DNA of 64,000 bases, from the NCBI GenBank assembly GCA_039796575.1, contig JBDKJP010000017.1:1-64000 (forward strand), in the 5' to 3' direction. Position 1 is the first letter of the stretch, and every line of letters starts with the position of its first letter. Under the pieces are notes generated by a model that saw nothing but the letters and a program-made list of their open reading frames with translations, made no database searches and was not told the DNA's origin. Positions 40,143 to 48,254 of the stretch are shown piece after piece. The stretch is from UBA668 sp039796575. Its GTDB lineage: Bacteria; Actinomycetota; Acidimicrobiia; Acidimicrobiales; Ilumatobacteraceae. The position numbers and the translations under genes are program-made.

Positions 40143-41984
40143 ATGCGGCTCACGACGGCCCAGGCACTCGTGCGGTTCCTCATCGCACAACGCACCGAGA
40201 TCGACGGTGTCGAGGTGCCGCTGTTCCCGGGGGTGTTCGGCATCTTCGGACACGGCAACGTCACCGCGCTCGGCCATGCGTTGCAGCAGGCGGGCGATGC
40301 CCTGCCCACGTGGCGCGGACAGAACGAGCAGGGGATGGCACTCGCAGCCATCGGCTACGCCAAGGCCGTGCGCCGCCGCCAGGTGATGGTGGCCACCACG
40401 TCCATCGGCCCGGGCGCACTGAACATGGTCACCGCAGCCGGGGTCGCACACGCGAACCGCCTGCCCGTGTTGCTGCTCAGCGGCGACACCTTCGCCAGCC
40501 GGGTCCCCGATCCGGTGCTGCAGCAGGTCGAGCACTTCGGCGACCCCACCATCTCGGTGAACGACGCGTTCCGGCCCGTGGTGCGCTACTGGGACCGCAT
40601 CAGCCGACCTGAGCAGCTCATTCCGTCGCTCCCGCAGATGGTGGCCACGTTGCTCGACCCCGCCGACTGCGGGCCAGCGTTCTTGGCCCTGCCGCAGGAC
40701 GTGCAGAGCGAGGCATACGACTTCCCCGATGCACTGTTCGACACCGTGGTGCACCGTGTGCCCCGCCCACGCGCCGACCTGGCCGCGCTCGACGAGGCGG
40801 CGGCGTTGTTGCGCGGTGCGGCGCGGCCCTTGATCGTGGCGGGCGGCGGTGTGCACTACTCCGGTGCCGAGGCCGCGCTGCGCGAGTTCGCAGAGCGCCA
40901 CGGTGTGCCGGTCGTGGAGACCATGGCCGGCAAGGCGTCCCTCCCGGCCACACACCCCCTCTACTCGGGGCCGTTGGGCGTCACCGGGTGCGCCGGCGCC
41001 AACGAACTGGCCGCGCAGGCCGACGTGGTGCTGGCCGTCGGTACACGGCTCGGCGACTTCACCACCGGGTCGTGGACGGTGTTCTCCGATCCGTCGACCC
41101 GCATCATCGGACTGAACGTGGCCCGCTTCGACGCGGCGAAGCACCGGAGTCTGCCCGTGGTGGGTGATGCACAGGTCTCGCTCGGCGAGCTGTCCGAACG
41201 GCTCGGCGACCTGCACACCGCGACCGAGTGGCAGGCGGAAGCCCGTCGCGCCACCGACGAGTACCACCGGTACATCGACCGGATCGCCGATCCGGTCGCG
41301 CGCTCGGCGAGCGGTCTGCCCACCTACGCGCAGGTGGTGGGTGTGGCCGATCGGGCCCAGCAGCCTGGCGACTACGTGCTCACGGCAGCCGGTGGTTTCC
41401 CCGGCGAGTTGAACAACGGGTGGCGAGCCCGTCACCTCGACAGCTTCGACTGCGAGTACGGCTTCTCGTGCATGGGCTACGAGCTCAGCGGCGCATGGGG
41501 CGCCAAGATGGCCCGGCCCGACGGTGAGGTCATCGTGTTCGTCGGTGACGGTTCGTACATGATGATGAACAGCGACCTGTATTCGTCGGTCCTGGCCGGG
41601 CACAAGCTCATCGTCATCGTGTGCGACAACGGCGGCTTCGCGGTCATCAACCGCCTGCAGATCAATCAGGGTGGGGTGCCGTTCAACAACCAGATCGAGG
41701 ACACGCGCCACGAACGGCTCGTCTTCGTCGACTTCGCGGCGCACGCCCGTTCGATGGGTTGCCTCGCTGAGGACGTCACCACGATCGCGGAACTCGACGC
41801 AGCGCTCGCCCGGGCTCGTGCAGCCGACCGCACCACCGTGATCGCCCTCCGTACCGACGCGTACACCTGGACGGAGGGCGGGGCGTTCTGGGAGGTCGGT
41901 GTGCCCGAGGTGAGTGACCGTGCCGAGGTGCGCGAGGCCCACGCGGCCATGCAGCTCGGCAAGCAACAGCAGAGGAGGCTGTGA
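40143..41984 (+). CDS. iolD: 3D-(3,5/4)-trihydroxycyclohexane-1,2-dione hydrolase
   Basis: A 613-residue thiamine-diphosphate enzyme. The activating Glu lies in GQNEQGMALAAIGYAKA, the middle domain has PLIVAGGGVHYSGAEAALREFAERHGVPVVETMAGK, and the ThDP-Mg motif is VGDGSYMMMNSDLYSS. LFPGVFGIFGHGNVTALGHALQQ is the IolD-specific start. It hydrolytically opens the cyclohexane ring to 5-deoxy-glucuronate, the ring-cleavage step. It starts one base after the preceding stop and ends in an overlap with the SDR gene. The length is in the normal 610-640 range. Confidence 0.93.
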   Translation: MRLTTAQALVRFLIAQRTEIDGVEVPLFPGVFGIFGHGNVTALGHALQQAGDALPTWRGQNEQGMALAAIGYAKAVRRRQVMVATTSIGPGALNMVTAAGVAHANRLPVLLLSGDTFASRVPDPVLQQVEHFGDPTISVNDAFRPVVRYWDRISRPEQLIPSLPQMVATLLDPADCGPAFLALPQDVQSEAYDFPDALFDTVVHRVPRPRADLAALDEAAALLRGAARPLIVAGGGVHYSGAEAALREFAERHGVPVVETMAGKASLPATHPLYSGPLGVTGCAGANELAAQADVVLAVGTRLGDFTTGSWTVFSDPSTRIIGLNVARFDAAKHRSLPVVGDAQVSLGELSERLGDLHTATEWQAEARRATDEYHRYIDRIADPVARSASGLPTYAQVVGVADRAQQPGDYVLTAAGGFPGELNNGWRARHLDSFDCEYGFSCMGYELSGAWGAKMARPDGEVIVFVGDGSYMMMNSDLYSSVLAGHKLIVIVCDNGGFAVINRLQINQGGVPFNNQIEDTRHERLVFVDFAAHARSMGCLAEDVTTIAELDAALARARAADRTTVIALRTDAYTWTEGGAFWEVGVPEVSDRAEVREAHAAMQLGKQQQRRL

Positions 41985-42796
41985 TGGGCGCGTTGGACGG
42001 GCGGGTCATCGTGGTGAACGGTGGCACGCAGGGGCTGGGCGAGGCGACGGTGCGCGCGGTCGTGCGTGAAGGTGCCGCCGGTGTGGTGGTGGTCGGGCGC
42101 GACGCGTCGAAGGGTGCGGCGCTGACGGCCGAGTTGGCCACCGACGAATGCCGGGTGGTGTACGTGCAGGCCGACATGGCCGACGTGGCGGCGCCGGGCC
42201 GCGTGGTCGACGTCGTCGCCGCGGAGTTCGGGCACGCCCACGGTCTGGTCAACGTCGCGGCATCGACGGGCCGTGACAACGTGTGGACGGCCACGCCCGA
42301 AGGCTGGGACACGATGATGGCCGTCAACACCAGGGCCCCGTTCTTCCTGCTGCAGGGTCTCGCCGAACAGATCCGGGCGGCGGGGGCTCGCGGTTCGTTC
42401 GTCAACATCGGCTCGGTCAGCGGTCACGGCGGGCAGCCGTTCATCCTGTCGTACTGCGTCTCGAAGGGGGCGCTCGCGGTGATGACCAAGAACGTCGCGT
42501 ACTCGCTCATGCGCCATGGCATCCGTGTGAACCAGGTCAACCCCGGTTGGATGGACACCGAGGCCGAGGACGCCGTGCAGCGCCGTTTCCACGGCGCGAG
42601 CGACGGCTGGCTCGAACTGGCCGAGGCCGGCCAGCCGATGGGCCGCCTCATCAAGCCGCCCGAGGTGGCCGAGACCATCGTCTTCCTGCTGTCCGATCGC
42701 AGCGGGATGATGACCGGCAACATCATCGACTACGACCAGTCCATCCAAGGTGCGGGCGACGCACCGAAGCCATCCCACGAGGAGACCCCCCAATGA
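41984..42796 (+). CDS. Short-chain dehydrogenase/reductase (SDR) of the inositol cluster
   Basis: A 270-residue classical SDR. The cofactor motif is VVNGGTQGLGEATVRAV, the catalytic set includes Ser in NIGSVSG and the YxxxK in SYCVSKGALAVM, and GNIIDYDQSIQG is the usual C-terminal end. It probably interconverts an inositol or inosose hydroxyl and keto group with NAD(P)H. The ATG at 41984 has AGGAGG five bases upstream and shares one base with the iolD stop; a GTG one codon earlier is less well placed. With IolG and the other Gfo/Idh enzyme this makes three dehydrogenases in one operon. Confidence 0.87.
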   Translation: MGALDGRVIVVNGGTQGLGEATVRAVVREGAAGVVVVGRDASKGAALTAELATDECRVVYVQADMADVAAPGRVVDVVAAEFGHAHGLVNVAASTGRDNVWTATPEGWDTMMAVNTRAPFFLLQGLAEQIRAAGARGSFVNIGSVSGHGGQPFILSYCVSKGALAVMTKNVAYSLMRHGIRVNQVNPGWMDTEAEDAVQRRFHGASDGWLELAEAGQPMGRLIKPPEVAETIVFLLSDRSGMMTGNIIDYDQSIQGAGDAPKPSHEETPQ

Positions 42797-43800
42797 CCGT
42801 CCGCATCGCAGTTCTGGGCGTCGGCCGCATCGGAAAGATGCACGCCGAGCTCATCGCCCGTCAGGTGCCCGGTGCTTCGCTCGCCATGGTGCAGGACGTC
42901 GTGGCCGCGGCAGCCGAGGCGGTGGGTGCGGAGCTGGGCGTGCCGCACACCACCGAGGTGGCCGAGGTGCTCGCCAGCCCCGACGTCGACGCCGTGGCCA
43001 TCTGCAGCAGCACCGACACGCACGTGCCGTTGTTGATCGCTGCGGCACAGGCCGGCAAGGCCATCTTCTGCGAGAAGCCCATCTCGCTCGACCTCGCCAA
43101 GGTCGACGAGGCGCTCGCCGTGGTGCAGGCCTCCGGTGTCCCCATCCAGATCGGCTTCAACCGGCGCTTCGACCCGGCGCACAAGTCGGTCCGCGACGCG
43201 GTGGCGTCCGGCGCGGTCGGCGACCTGCACATGGTGCGCATCACGTCGCGCGACCCAGCACCGCCGCCCATCGCGTACGTGAAGGTCAGCGGTGGCCTCT
43301 TCCTCGACATGATGATCCACGACTTCGACATGGCCCGGTACGTCACGGGGAGCGAAGTGGTGGAGGTGTTCGCCCGCGCCGCGGTGCGGGTGGACCCGGC
43401 CATCGGCGAGGCGGGCGACGTCGACACCGCCGTGGTGGTGCTCACCCACGAGAACGGCTGCATCACCACGATCGACAACAGTCGGCAGGCCGTGTACGGG
43501 TACGACCAGCGGGTCGAGGCGTTCGGCAGCGGCGGCCTCGCGGCGAGTCAGAACCCGAGCTCGCACACCGGCGTCCGGATGTCGGCCGACGGCAGCTTCG
43601 CCACCACCATCCCGTACTTCTTCCTCGACCGCTACATCCCGAGCTACGTCGAGGAGTGGAAGTCGTTCATCGCCTATCTCACCACTGGTGGTCCGTCGCC
43701 GGTCGACGCGGCCGCCGGTCGTGCGCCGCTCGTGATCGGCCTCGCGGCCGGGCTGAGCGCGCGAGAAGGGCGCCCGGTGCGCTGCGACGAGATCGGCTGA
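42793..43800 (+). CDS. iolG: Inositol 2-dehydrogenase
   Basis: A 335-residue Gfo/Idh/MocA enzyme close to known IolG. AVLGVGRIGKMHAELIARQVPG is the NAD-binding loop, AIFCEKPISLDLAKVDEAL holds the EKP lysine, IQIGFNRRFDPAHKSVRDAV is a family hallmark, and GGLFLDMMIHDFDMARYV carries the catalytic D and H. It oxidises myo-inositol to scyllo-inosose with NAD, the first catabolic step. The start overlaps the SDR stop (ATGA). The C-terminus is conserved to DEIG, three bases before the dioxygenase gene. Confidence 0.92.
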   Translation: MTVRIAVLGVGRIGKMHAELIARQVPGASLAMVQDVVAAAAEAVGAELGVPHTTEVAEVLASPDVDAVAICSSTDTHVPLLIAAAQAGKAIFCEKPISLDLAKVDEALAVVQASGVPIQIGFNRRFDPAHKSVRDAVASGAVGDLHMVRITSRDPAPPPIAYVKVSGGLFLDMMIHDFDMARYVTGSEVVEVFARAAVRVDPAIGEAGDVDTAVVVLTHENGCITTIDNSRQAVYGYDQRVEAFGSGGLAASQNPSSHTGVRMSADGSFATTIPYFFLDRYIPSYVEEWKSFIAYLTTGGPSPVDAAAGRAPLVIGLAAGLSAREGRPVRCDEIG

Positions 43801-43803
43801 CCG

Positions 43804-44967
43804 ATGACCACCGCGTGGTTCTCCGCCGCCGAGTGCGACCTCGCCGAACTCGCCGCCGACGTGGCGGCGGGCTTCGACGCAGCGCGATTCCCGCTCGCCG
43901 AACGAGTCGACCACGGTGCGCTCGTGTACGACGCGGCGGCGCTGCGCGCGGCTGCGTCCACCGGGCCGGGCCGCGCTGCCGTGCTGGCCGAGCTCGCCGA
44001 TGCGTTCGGTGAGGCCGGGCCCGGCATCGCAGTGTTCCTCGGCGCGTTCGAGCGGGGAGTCGTGGATGCTGCGTCGGCGGCGTTCAGGGCGATGATCGAC
44101 GAACAGCACCGCCTCGGTACCGAGTCGGGTGATCACTTCGCCGCCCCCGGTGCCAACGACCGCGTGTGGAACGGCCTGGAGAAGCTGGCGGTCCTCGATC
44201 CACAGGTGTTCGCCGACTACTACGAGAACGACATCGTCGCCTGGGTGAGCGAGGCCTGGCTCGGTCCGTGGTACCAGATCACCTCACAGGTGAACGTCGT
44301 GAATCCAGGCGGCACGGCGCAGGCGCCGCACCGTGACTACCACCTCGGCTTCCAGGACGACGTCGGTGCCTCGCGGTTCCCGCCTCACGCCCACCGGCTC
44401 TCGTCGGCGCTCACGCTGCAGGGAGCAGTCGCGCACTGCGACATGCCCGTCGAGAGCGGCCCGACCATGTACCTGCCGAGCTCGCACAAGTACCCGGCGG
44501 GCTATCTCGCGTGGCGGCGACCCGACTTCGCGCAGTACTTCGCCGAGCACCACGTGCAGGTGCCGCTGCGTACGGGCGACGCCGTGTTCTTCAACCCGGC
44601 GCTGTTGCACGGCGCAGGCACCAACCACACCGCCGATGTCCGCCGCATGGCGAACCTGTTGCAGATCTCGTCGGCGATGGGTCGCACGATGGAGTCGATC
44701 GACCGTGACCGCATGGTGCGGGCGTTGTACCCGGTGCTGCTGCAGCGGGTGACCGGCGGCGCCGACCTTGCGTCGGTCGCACGCGTGGTGGGTGCATCCG
44801 CCGAGGGATACCCGTTCCCGACGAACCTCGACCGTGACCCGCCGCTCGACGGGCTGGCGCCGGCGTCGCAGGCCGACGTGGTGCTCACGGCCCTCGCCGA
44901 ACGGTGCTCACCGGCGGAGTTCGAGGCCCGGCTCGACGACCACACGAACCGGCGTCGGACGCACTGA
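43804..44967 (+). CDS. Phytanoyl-CoA-dioxygenase-like Fe(II)/2-oxoglutarate enzyme
   Basis: A 387-residue protein of the PhyH family. The metal facial triad is H176-R-D178 in PHRDYHLGF and H269 in LLHGAG; R280 or R281 is placed to bind 2-oxoglutarate. The double-stranded beta-helix core spans about 150-295, and a C-terminal helical part follows. PhyH-like enzymes hydroxylate diverse small molecules. Its position three bases after iolG at the end of the inositol operon implies an inositol-related substrate; O-demethylation of methyl-inositols or ring hydroxylation are possibilities, not conclusions. No standard iol pathway needs this enzyme. It is the last gene of the operon and converges on the pyrophosphatase gene. 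Confidence 0.8.
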   Translation: MTTAWFSAAECDLAELAADVAAGFDAARFPLAERVDHGALVYDAAALRAAASTGPGRAAVLAELADAFGEAGPGIAVFLGAFERGVVDAASAAFRAMIDEQHRLGTESGDHFAAPGANDRVWNGLEKLAVLDPQVFADYYENDIVAWVSEAWLGPWYQITSQVNVVNPGGTAQAPHRDYHLGFQDDVGASRFPPHAHRLSSALTLQGAVAHCDMPVESGPTMYLPSSHKYPAGYLAWRRPDFAQYFAEHHVQVPLRTGDAVFFNPALLHGAGTNHTADVRRMANLLQISSAMGRTMESIDRDRMVRALYPVLLQRVTGGADLASVARVVGASAEGYPFPTNLDRDPPLDGLAPASQADVVLTALAERCSPAEFEARLDDHTNRRRTH

Positions 44968-44970
44968 CCG

Positions 44971-45477
44971 TCAGTGGTGCGGCACGAAGTTGGCCTGGGC
45001 GCGCCGGATCTCGTCCCAGGCAGCGTCCTTGCCGGCGATGCCCGCGGTCGACGAGGTCTTGCCGGGCTCGAGCGCCTTGTAGACCTCGAAGAAGTGCTGG
45101 ATCTCGTTCACCAGCTGCGGGGTGAGGTCGTCGAGGTCGTGCACGTGCTCCCAACGCGGCTCGTTCGGCGGCACGCAGATCAGTTTGGCGTCCTCGCCCG
45201 CTTCGTCGTGCATGTACAGCACACCCACGGGGCGGGCCTGCACCCACACGCCGGGGTAGACGGGGTCCTCGAGCAGCACGAGCGCGTCCAGCGGGTCGCC
45301 GTCGCCGCCGAGCGTGTCGGGGATGAACCCGTAGTCGGCCGGGTACGTGGTGGCGGTGAACAGGCGACGGTCGAGGAACACACGACCGGTGTCGTGGTCG
45401 ATCTCGTACTTGTTGCGACTGCCGCGGGGGATCTCGATGACGACGTGGATGCAGTCCGGGGGGAGTTCCTTCGACAT
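44971..45477 (-). CDS. ppa: Inorganic pyrophosphatase (family I)
   Basis: A 168-residue soluble pyrophosphatase. The sequence keeps VVIEIPRGSRNKYEID, YPADYGFIPDTLGGDGDPLDALVL (the DGDPxD metal site) and the later HVHDLDDLTPQLVNEIQHFFEVYKALEPGK. It hydrolyses PPi with Mg2+, driving biosynthetic reactions. The ATG at 45477 gives the usual N-terminus (MSKELPPD); an upstream in-frame ATG at 45495 would add six residues. It ends four bases from the inositol operon and is divergent from the MFS gene. Confidence 0.93.
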   Translation of the reverse strand: MSKELPPDCIHVVIEIPRGSRNKYEIDHDTGRVFLDRRLFTATTYPADYGFIPDTLGGDGDPLDALVLLEDPVYPGVWVQARPVGVLYMHDEAGEDAKLICVPPNEPRWEHVHDLDDLTPQLVNEIQHFFEVYKALEPGKTSSTAGIAGKDAAWDEIRRAQANFVPHH

Positions 45478-45530
45478 GTCCAGATGCTGGCACATCGCCG
45501 GTCTCGGCGCCGCACAGGTAGAACAGTCCG

Positions 45531-46751
45531 GTGCGCCTCCCGCAGTCCTTCCGTGTGTTCCGACACGGGTCGTTCGCCATCCTGTGGGCCGGGTCGCTCG
45601 TGTCGAACGTCGGCACCTGGATGGAGACCGTCGCGCTCGGCCGGTACGTGCAGGAGCGCACCGGTGAGGCGAAGTGGGCCGGGTTGGTGGCCGCCGCTGG
45701 GTTCGTGCCCACGGCCATCGTCGGCCTGCTCGGTGGCGCGCTGGCCGACCGGGTGAAGCGGCAGTACCTCATCATCTCCGCCTCGCTCGCGTCCGCGCTG
45801 CTCGCCGGCGTGCTGACGTGGATGGTGGCGACGGGTCGTGCCACGCCCGGGTGGATCGCGGTGCTCGCGCTGCTCAACGGGTCGGTGTCGGCCATCGGCT
45901 TCCCCGCGTGGCAGACGGCCGTACCCGACATGGTGCCCATCGACGAGGTGCCCTCGGCCATCGGCCTCAGTTCGGTGCAGTGGAACCTGGGACGCGTGGT
46001 CGGGCCGGCCATCGCCGGTGTGGTGATGTCGGTGTGGAGCATCTCGGCGGCCCTCATCGTCAACGTCGTCAGCTACTTCGCGGTGGCGGTGGCGGCGGCC
46101 GTCGTCACCATCCCGCCGCGCACGGGTGCCCCGCCGAAGGGCCCGGTGCTGCGCACCATCGCCGACGGCTGGCGCACCGTGCGCACCACACCGCCGCTGC
46201 GGGTGATGCACCACGCGATGACGCTGAACTTCCTCGTCGCGGCGCCGTTCATCGCGCTCATCCCCGCCATGGTCGACCAGGTGCTGCAGGCCGGCAGGGG
46301 AGCGAACTCGGCGCTCGTCACCGCGCAGGGCGTCGGGGCCGTGGTGGCCGGCGTGGCGCTCGGCGGGCTGGTGTCGCACTGGGGCATCCGCAGCACGATG
46401 GTGCGGATGATGGCCACGCTCGCTCCTGCGCTGGTGGCGTACGGGCTGGCGCCGAACCTGTGGTGGATGGTGCCCGCGCTCGCCCTCGTGGGCGCGTGCT
46501 ACATGGGGTCGATGTCGACGTTCTCCACCATCGGCCAGACGATGTCACCGCCCGAGTCGCGTGGGCGGGTGATGGCCATCAACAACGCGATGCTCGGCCT
46601 GCTGTACCCGATCGGCGCGATCTTCCAGGGCTGGCTCGGCGATCACGTCGGACTGCGCACGGTCACCGTCGGCAGTGGCATCGTGATGGCTGCCGTGATG
46701 ATCGGGGTCCCCGTGGTCCGTCCCGGCTTCACGAAGGCGCTCGCGACATGA
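45531..46751 (+). CDS. MFS transporter (EntS-like exporter group)
   Basis: A 406-residue major-facilitator protein with 10-12 hydrophobic segments. The opening FRVFRHGSFAILWAGSLVSNVGTWMETVALGRYV and the loop GGALADRVKRQYLIISASLASALLA (cytoplasmic RxxR-type motif) are typical of the MFS_3/EntS group. AWQTAVPDMVPIDEVPSAIGLSSVQWNLGRVVGPAIAG is a further signature. These are proton-coupled exporters of siderophores, drugs or metabolites; the cargo is unknown. The GTG is preceded by TAGAAC, a weak -10 at leaderless spacing. Its stop overlaps the DUF2071 start by four bases. Confidence 0.85.
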   Translation: MRLPQSFRVFRHGSFAILWAGSLVSNVGTWMETVALGRYVQERTGEAKWAGLVAAAGFVPTAIVGLLGGALADRVKRQYLIISASLASALLAGVLTWMVATGRATPGWIAVLALLNGSVSAIGFPAWQTAVPDMVPIDEVPSAIGLSSVQWNLGRVVGPAIAGVVMSVWSISAALIVNVVSYFAVAVAAAVVTIPPRTGAPPKGPVLRTIADGWRTVRTTPPLRVMHHAMTLNFLVAAPFIALIPAMVDQVLQAGRGANSALVTAQGVGAVVAGVALGGLVSHWGIRSTMVRMMATLAPALVAYGLAPNLWWMVPALALVGACYMGSMSTFSTIGQTMSPPESRGRVMAINNAMLGLLYPIGAIFQGWLGDHVGLRTVTVGSGIVMAAVMIGVPVVRPGFTKALAT

Positions 46752-47509
46752 CCCCCGAACCGCTCACCCCCGATTCGGTCGCACCCGAAGCGATCACGCC
46801 GCTCGCGCCGCGGCCGGCGGGCCGCACCGTGTTCACCCAGGACTGGCTGCAGCTCACGTTCGTGCACTGGGCGGTCGATCCCGACCTGGTGGCGCCGCAC
46901 CTGCCCGACGGCGTGCGCCCCGACACGTTCGACGGCGCCACCTACATCGGGCTCATCCCGTTCCAGATGCGGCGCATCGGCCTGTTCGGCAGGCCCGGCG
47001 TGCCGTACTTCGGGTCGTTCCTCGAGACCAACGTCCGCGTGTACGGCGTCGACCGTGAGGGGCGGCGTGGTGTGGTGTTCTGCTCGCTCGAGGCCTCGCG
47101 GCTTGCCACGGTGGCGGTCACACGGGCCACGGTCGGCCTGAACTACGTGTGGTCGCGGATGTCGTTGCAACGCGACGGCGACCGCATCGAGTACCGCTCC
47201 TCGCGCCGCTGGCCCGGGCCGCGGGGCGCCGCCACCCACGTCGCAGCGCGCATCGGCGAACCGGTCGTGGCGACGCCGCTCGACCGGTTCCTCACCGCGC
47301 GGTGGGGGCTGTTCCTGCCCGACCGTGCCGGCGCGACTCGCTACTGGCCGAACGAGCACCCCACGTGGCCGCTGCGCAGCGCCACGCTCGAGCACCTCGA
47401 CGACGGCCTCGTGGCCGCGGCGGGCTTCCCCGGCGTGGCTGCCGGCGAGCCCGTCAGCGTGCGCTTCTCCGAGGGTGTGCGCACCATCTTCGGGCCACGC
47501 CGCCGCTGA
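46748..47509 (+). CDS. DUF2071 (YqjF-like) protein
   Basis: A 253-residue protein of the DUF2071/acetoacetate-decarboxylase-like fold. The signatures are QDWLQLTFVHWAVDPDLVAPHLPDGVRPDTFDGATYIGLIPF, FGSFLETNVRVYGVDREGRRGVVFCSLEASR and FLTARWGLFLPDRAG. The family has no established activity. The first 25 residues are Pro-rich and probably disordered. It is translationally coupled to the MFS exporter (ATGA overlap), so it may act on the exported compound, but nothing in the sequence shows this. Only 66 bases separate it from the next start, where a palindrome lies. Confidence 0.85.
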   Translation: MTPEPLTPDSVAPEAITPLAPRPAGRTVFTQDWLQLTFVHWAVDPDLVAPHLPDGVRPDTFDGATYIGLIPFQMRRIGLFGRPGVPYFGSFLETNVRVYGVDREGRRGVVFCSLEASRLATVAVTRATVGLNYVWSRMSLQRDGDRIEYRSSRRWPGPRGAATHVAARIGEPVVATPLDRFLTARWGLFLPDRAGATRYWPNEHPTWPLRSATLEHLDDGLVAAAGFPGVAAGEPVSVRFSEGVRTIFGPRRR

Positions 47510-47525
47510 CCGAGTTCACACAGCC

Positions 47526-47568
47526 GTCACGAATTCGTGACCGTCTGCGCGCGCTGCGTCGGTACTCT
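47526..47568 (+). promoter_or_regulatory. Promoter of the ACT-domain gene with a 16-base palindrome
   Basis: GTCACGAATTCGTGAC at 47526-47541 is a perfect palindrome. TACTCT at 47563-47568 is a -10 box 7 bases before the GTG, placing the -35 at about 47540, so the palindrome touches it. This is a plausible operator for a dimeric regulator, identity unknown. Confidence 0.5.
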
Positions 47569-47575
47569 CGCCGGC

Positions 47576-48196
47576 GTGGAGACCTTCGTCGTCCGAGTCT
47601 GGCTGCCCGACCGCCCGGGTGCACTGGGGCAGGTGGCCAGTCGCATCGGTGCCGTGCACGGTGACGTGGTGGGCATCGAGATCCTCGAACGCGGCGGGGG
47701 GAGCGCCATCGACGAGCTCACCGTCAGCCTCGCCGACGCCGCGCTCGTCGACCTCCTGGTGAACGAGATCCGCCAGGTCGACGGCGTCGCGGTGGAGGAC
47801 GTGCGACCCGTGGCCCCCGGACGACCCGAGGGCTCGATGGCCGCCCTGCTGGCGGCCGAGGCGCTGGTCACCGCACCCGCCGCCGAACGCTGGTCCACGG
47901 CGTGCTGCACGCTGCGCACCCTGGTCGACGGGGACTGGTCGGTGGTGATGCGCCTCCCCGAGGGCGACGTGGTGGGGCAGTGCGGCGAGCCCGTCGACCA
48001 CGAGTGGCTGACGGCGTTCCTGAACGGGTCGGAGCACCTCGGCAACGAGCACGAGCACACCCCGGGCGACCTGGTGTGGACGCGCCTGCCGCGGCACGGT
48101 GCCGCCATCGCCGCCGGCCGCGGCGACCGCGTGTTCCACGCCCGCGAGCGCCAGGAGGTGCACGTCCTCGGCCGCATCCTCGACGCCCTCGACTGA
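47576..48196 (+). CDS. ACT-domain protein
   Basis: A 206-residue protein. Residues 1-75 form an ACT domain (ETFVVRVWLPDRPGALGQVASRIGAVHGDVVGIEILERG), the ligand-binding module of amino-acid enzymes and regulators. The remainder (SMAALLAAEALVTAPAAERWSTACCTLRTLVDGDWSVVMRLPEGD) has no enzyme domain that I recognise. It may sense an amino acid and act on a partner protein. The GTG used here has a TACTCT box 7 bases upstream; an earlier GTG at 47537 lies within the palindrome and would add 13 unrelated residues. A separate promoter drives the aminotransferase 59 bases downstream. Confidence 0.78.
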   Translation: METFVVRVWLPDRPGALGQVASRIGAVHGDVVGIEILERGGGSAIDELTVSLADAALVDLLVNEIRQVDGVAVEDVRPVAPGRPEGSMAALLAAEALVTAPAAERWSTACCTLRTLVDGDWSVVMRLPEGDVVGQCGEPVDHEWLTAFLNGSEHLGNEHEHTPGDLVWTRLPRHGAAIAAGRGDRVFHARERQEVHVLGRILDALD

Positions 48197-48239
48197 GCAC
48201 CCAACGAGAAACGGCAACGGGTTCGGCGGGGGTGGTGCG

Positions 48240-48245
48240 TAGAGT
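48240..48245 (+). promoter_or_regulatory. -10 box (TAGAGT) of the aminotransferase gene
   Basis: TAGAGT ends 9 bases before the GTG at 48255, with no Shine-Dalgarno, giving a leaderless transcript. Confidence 0.45.
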
Positions 48246-48254
48246 GACCCTCCT

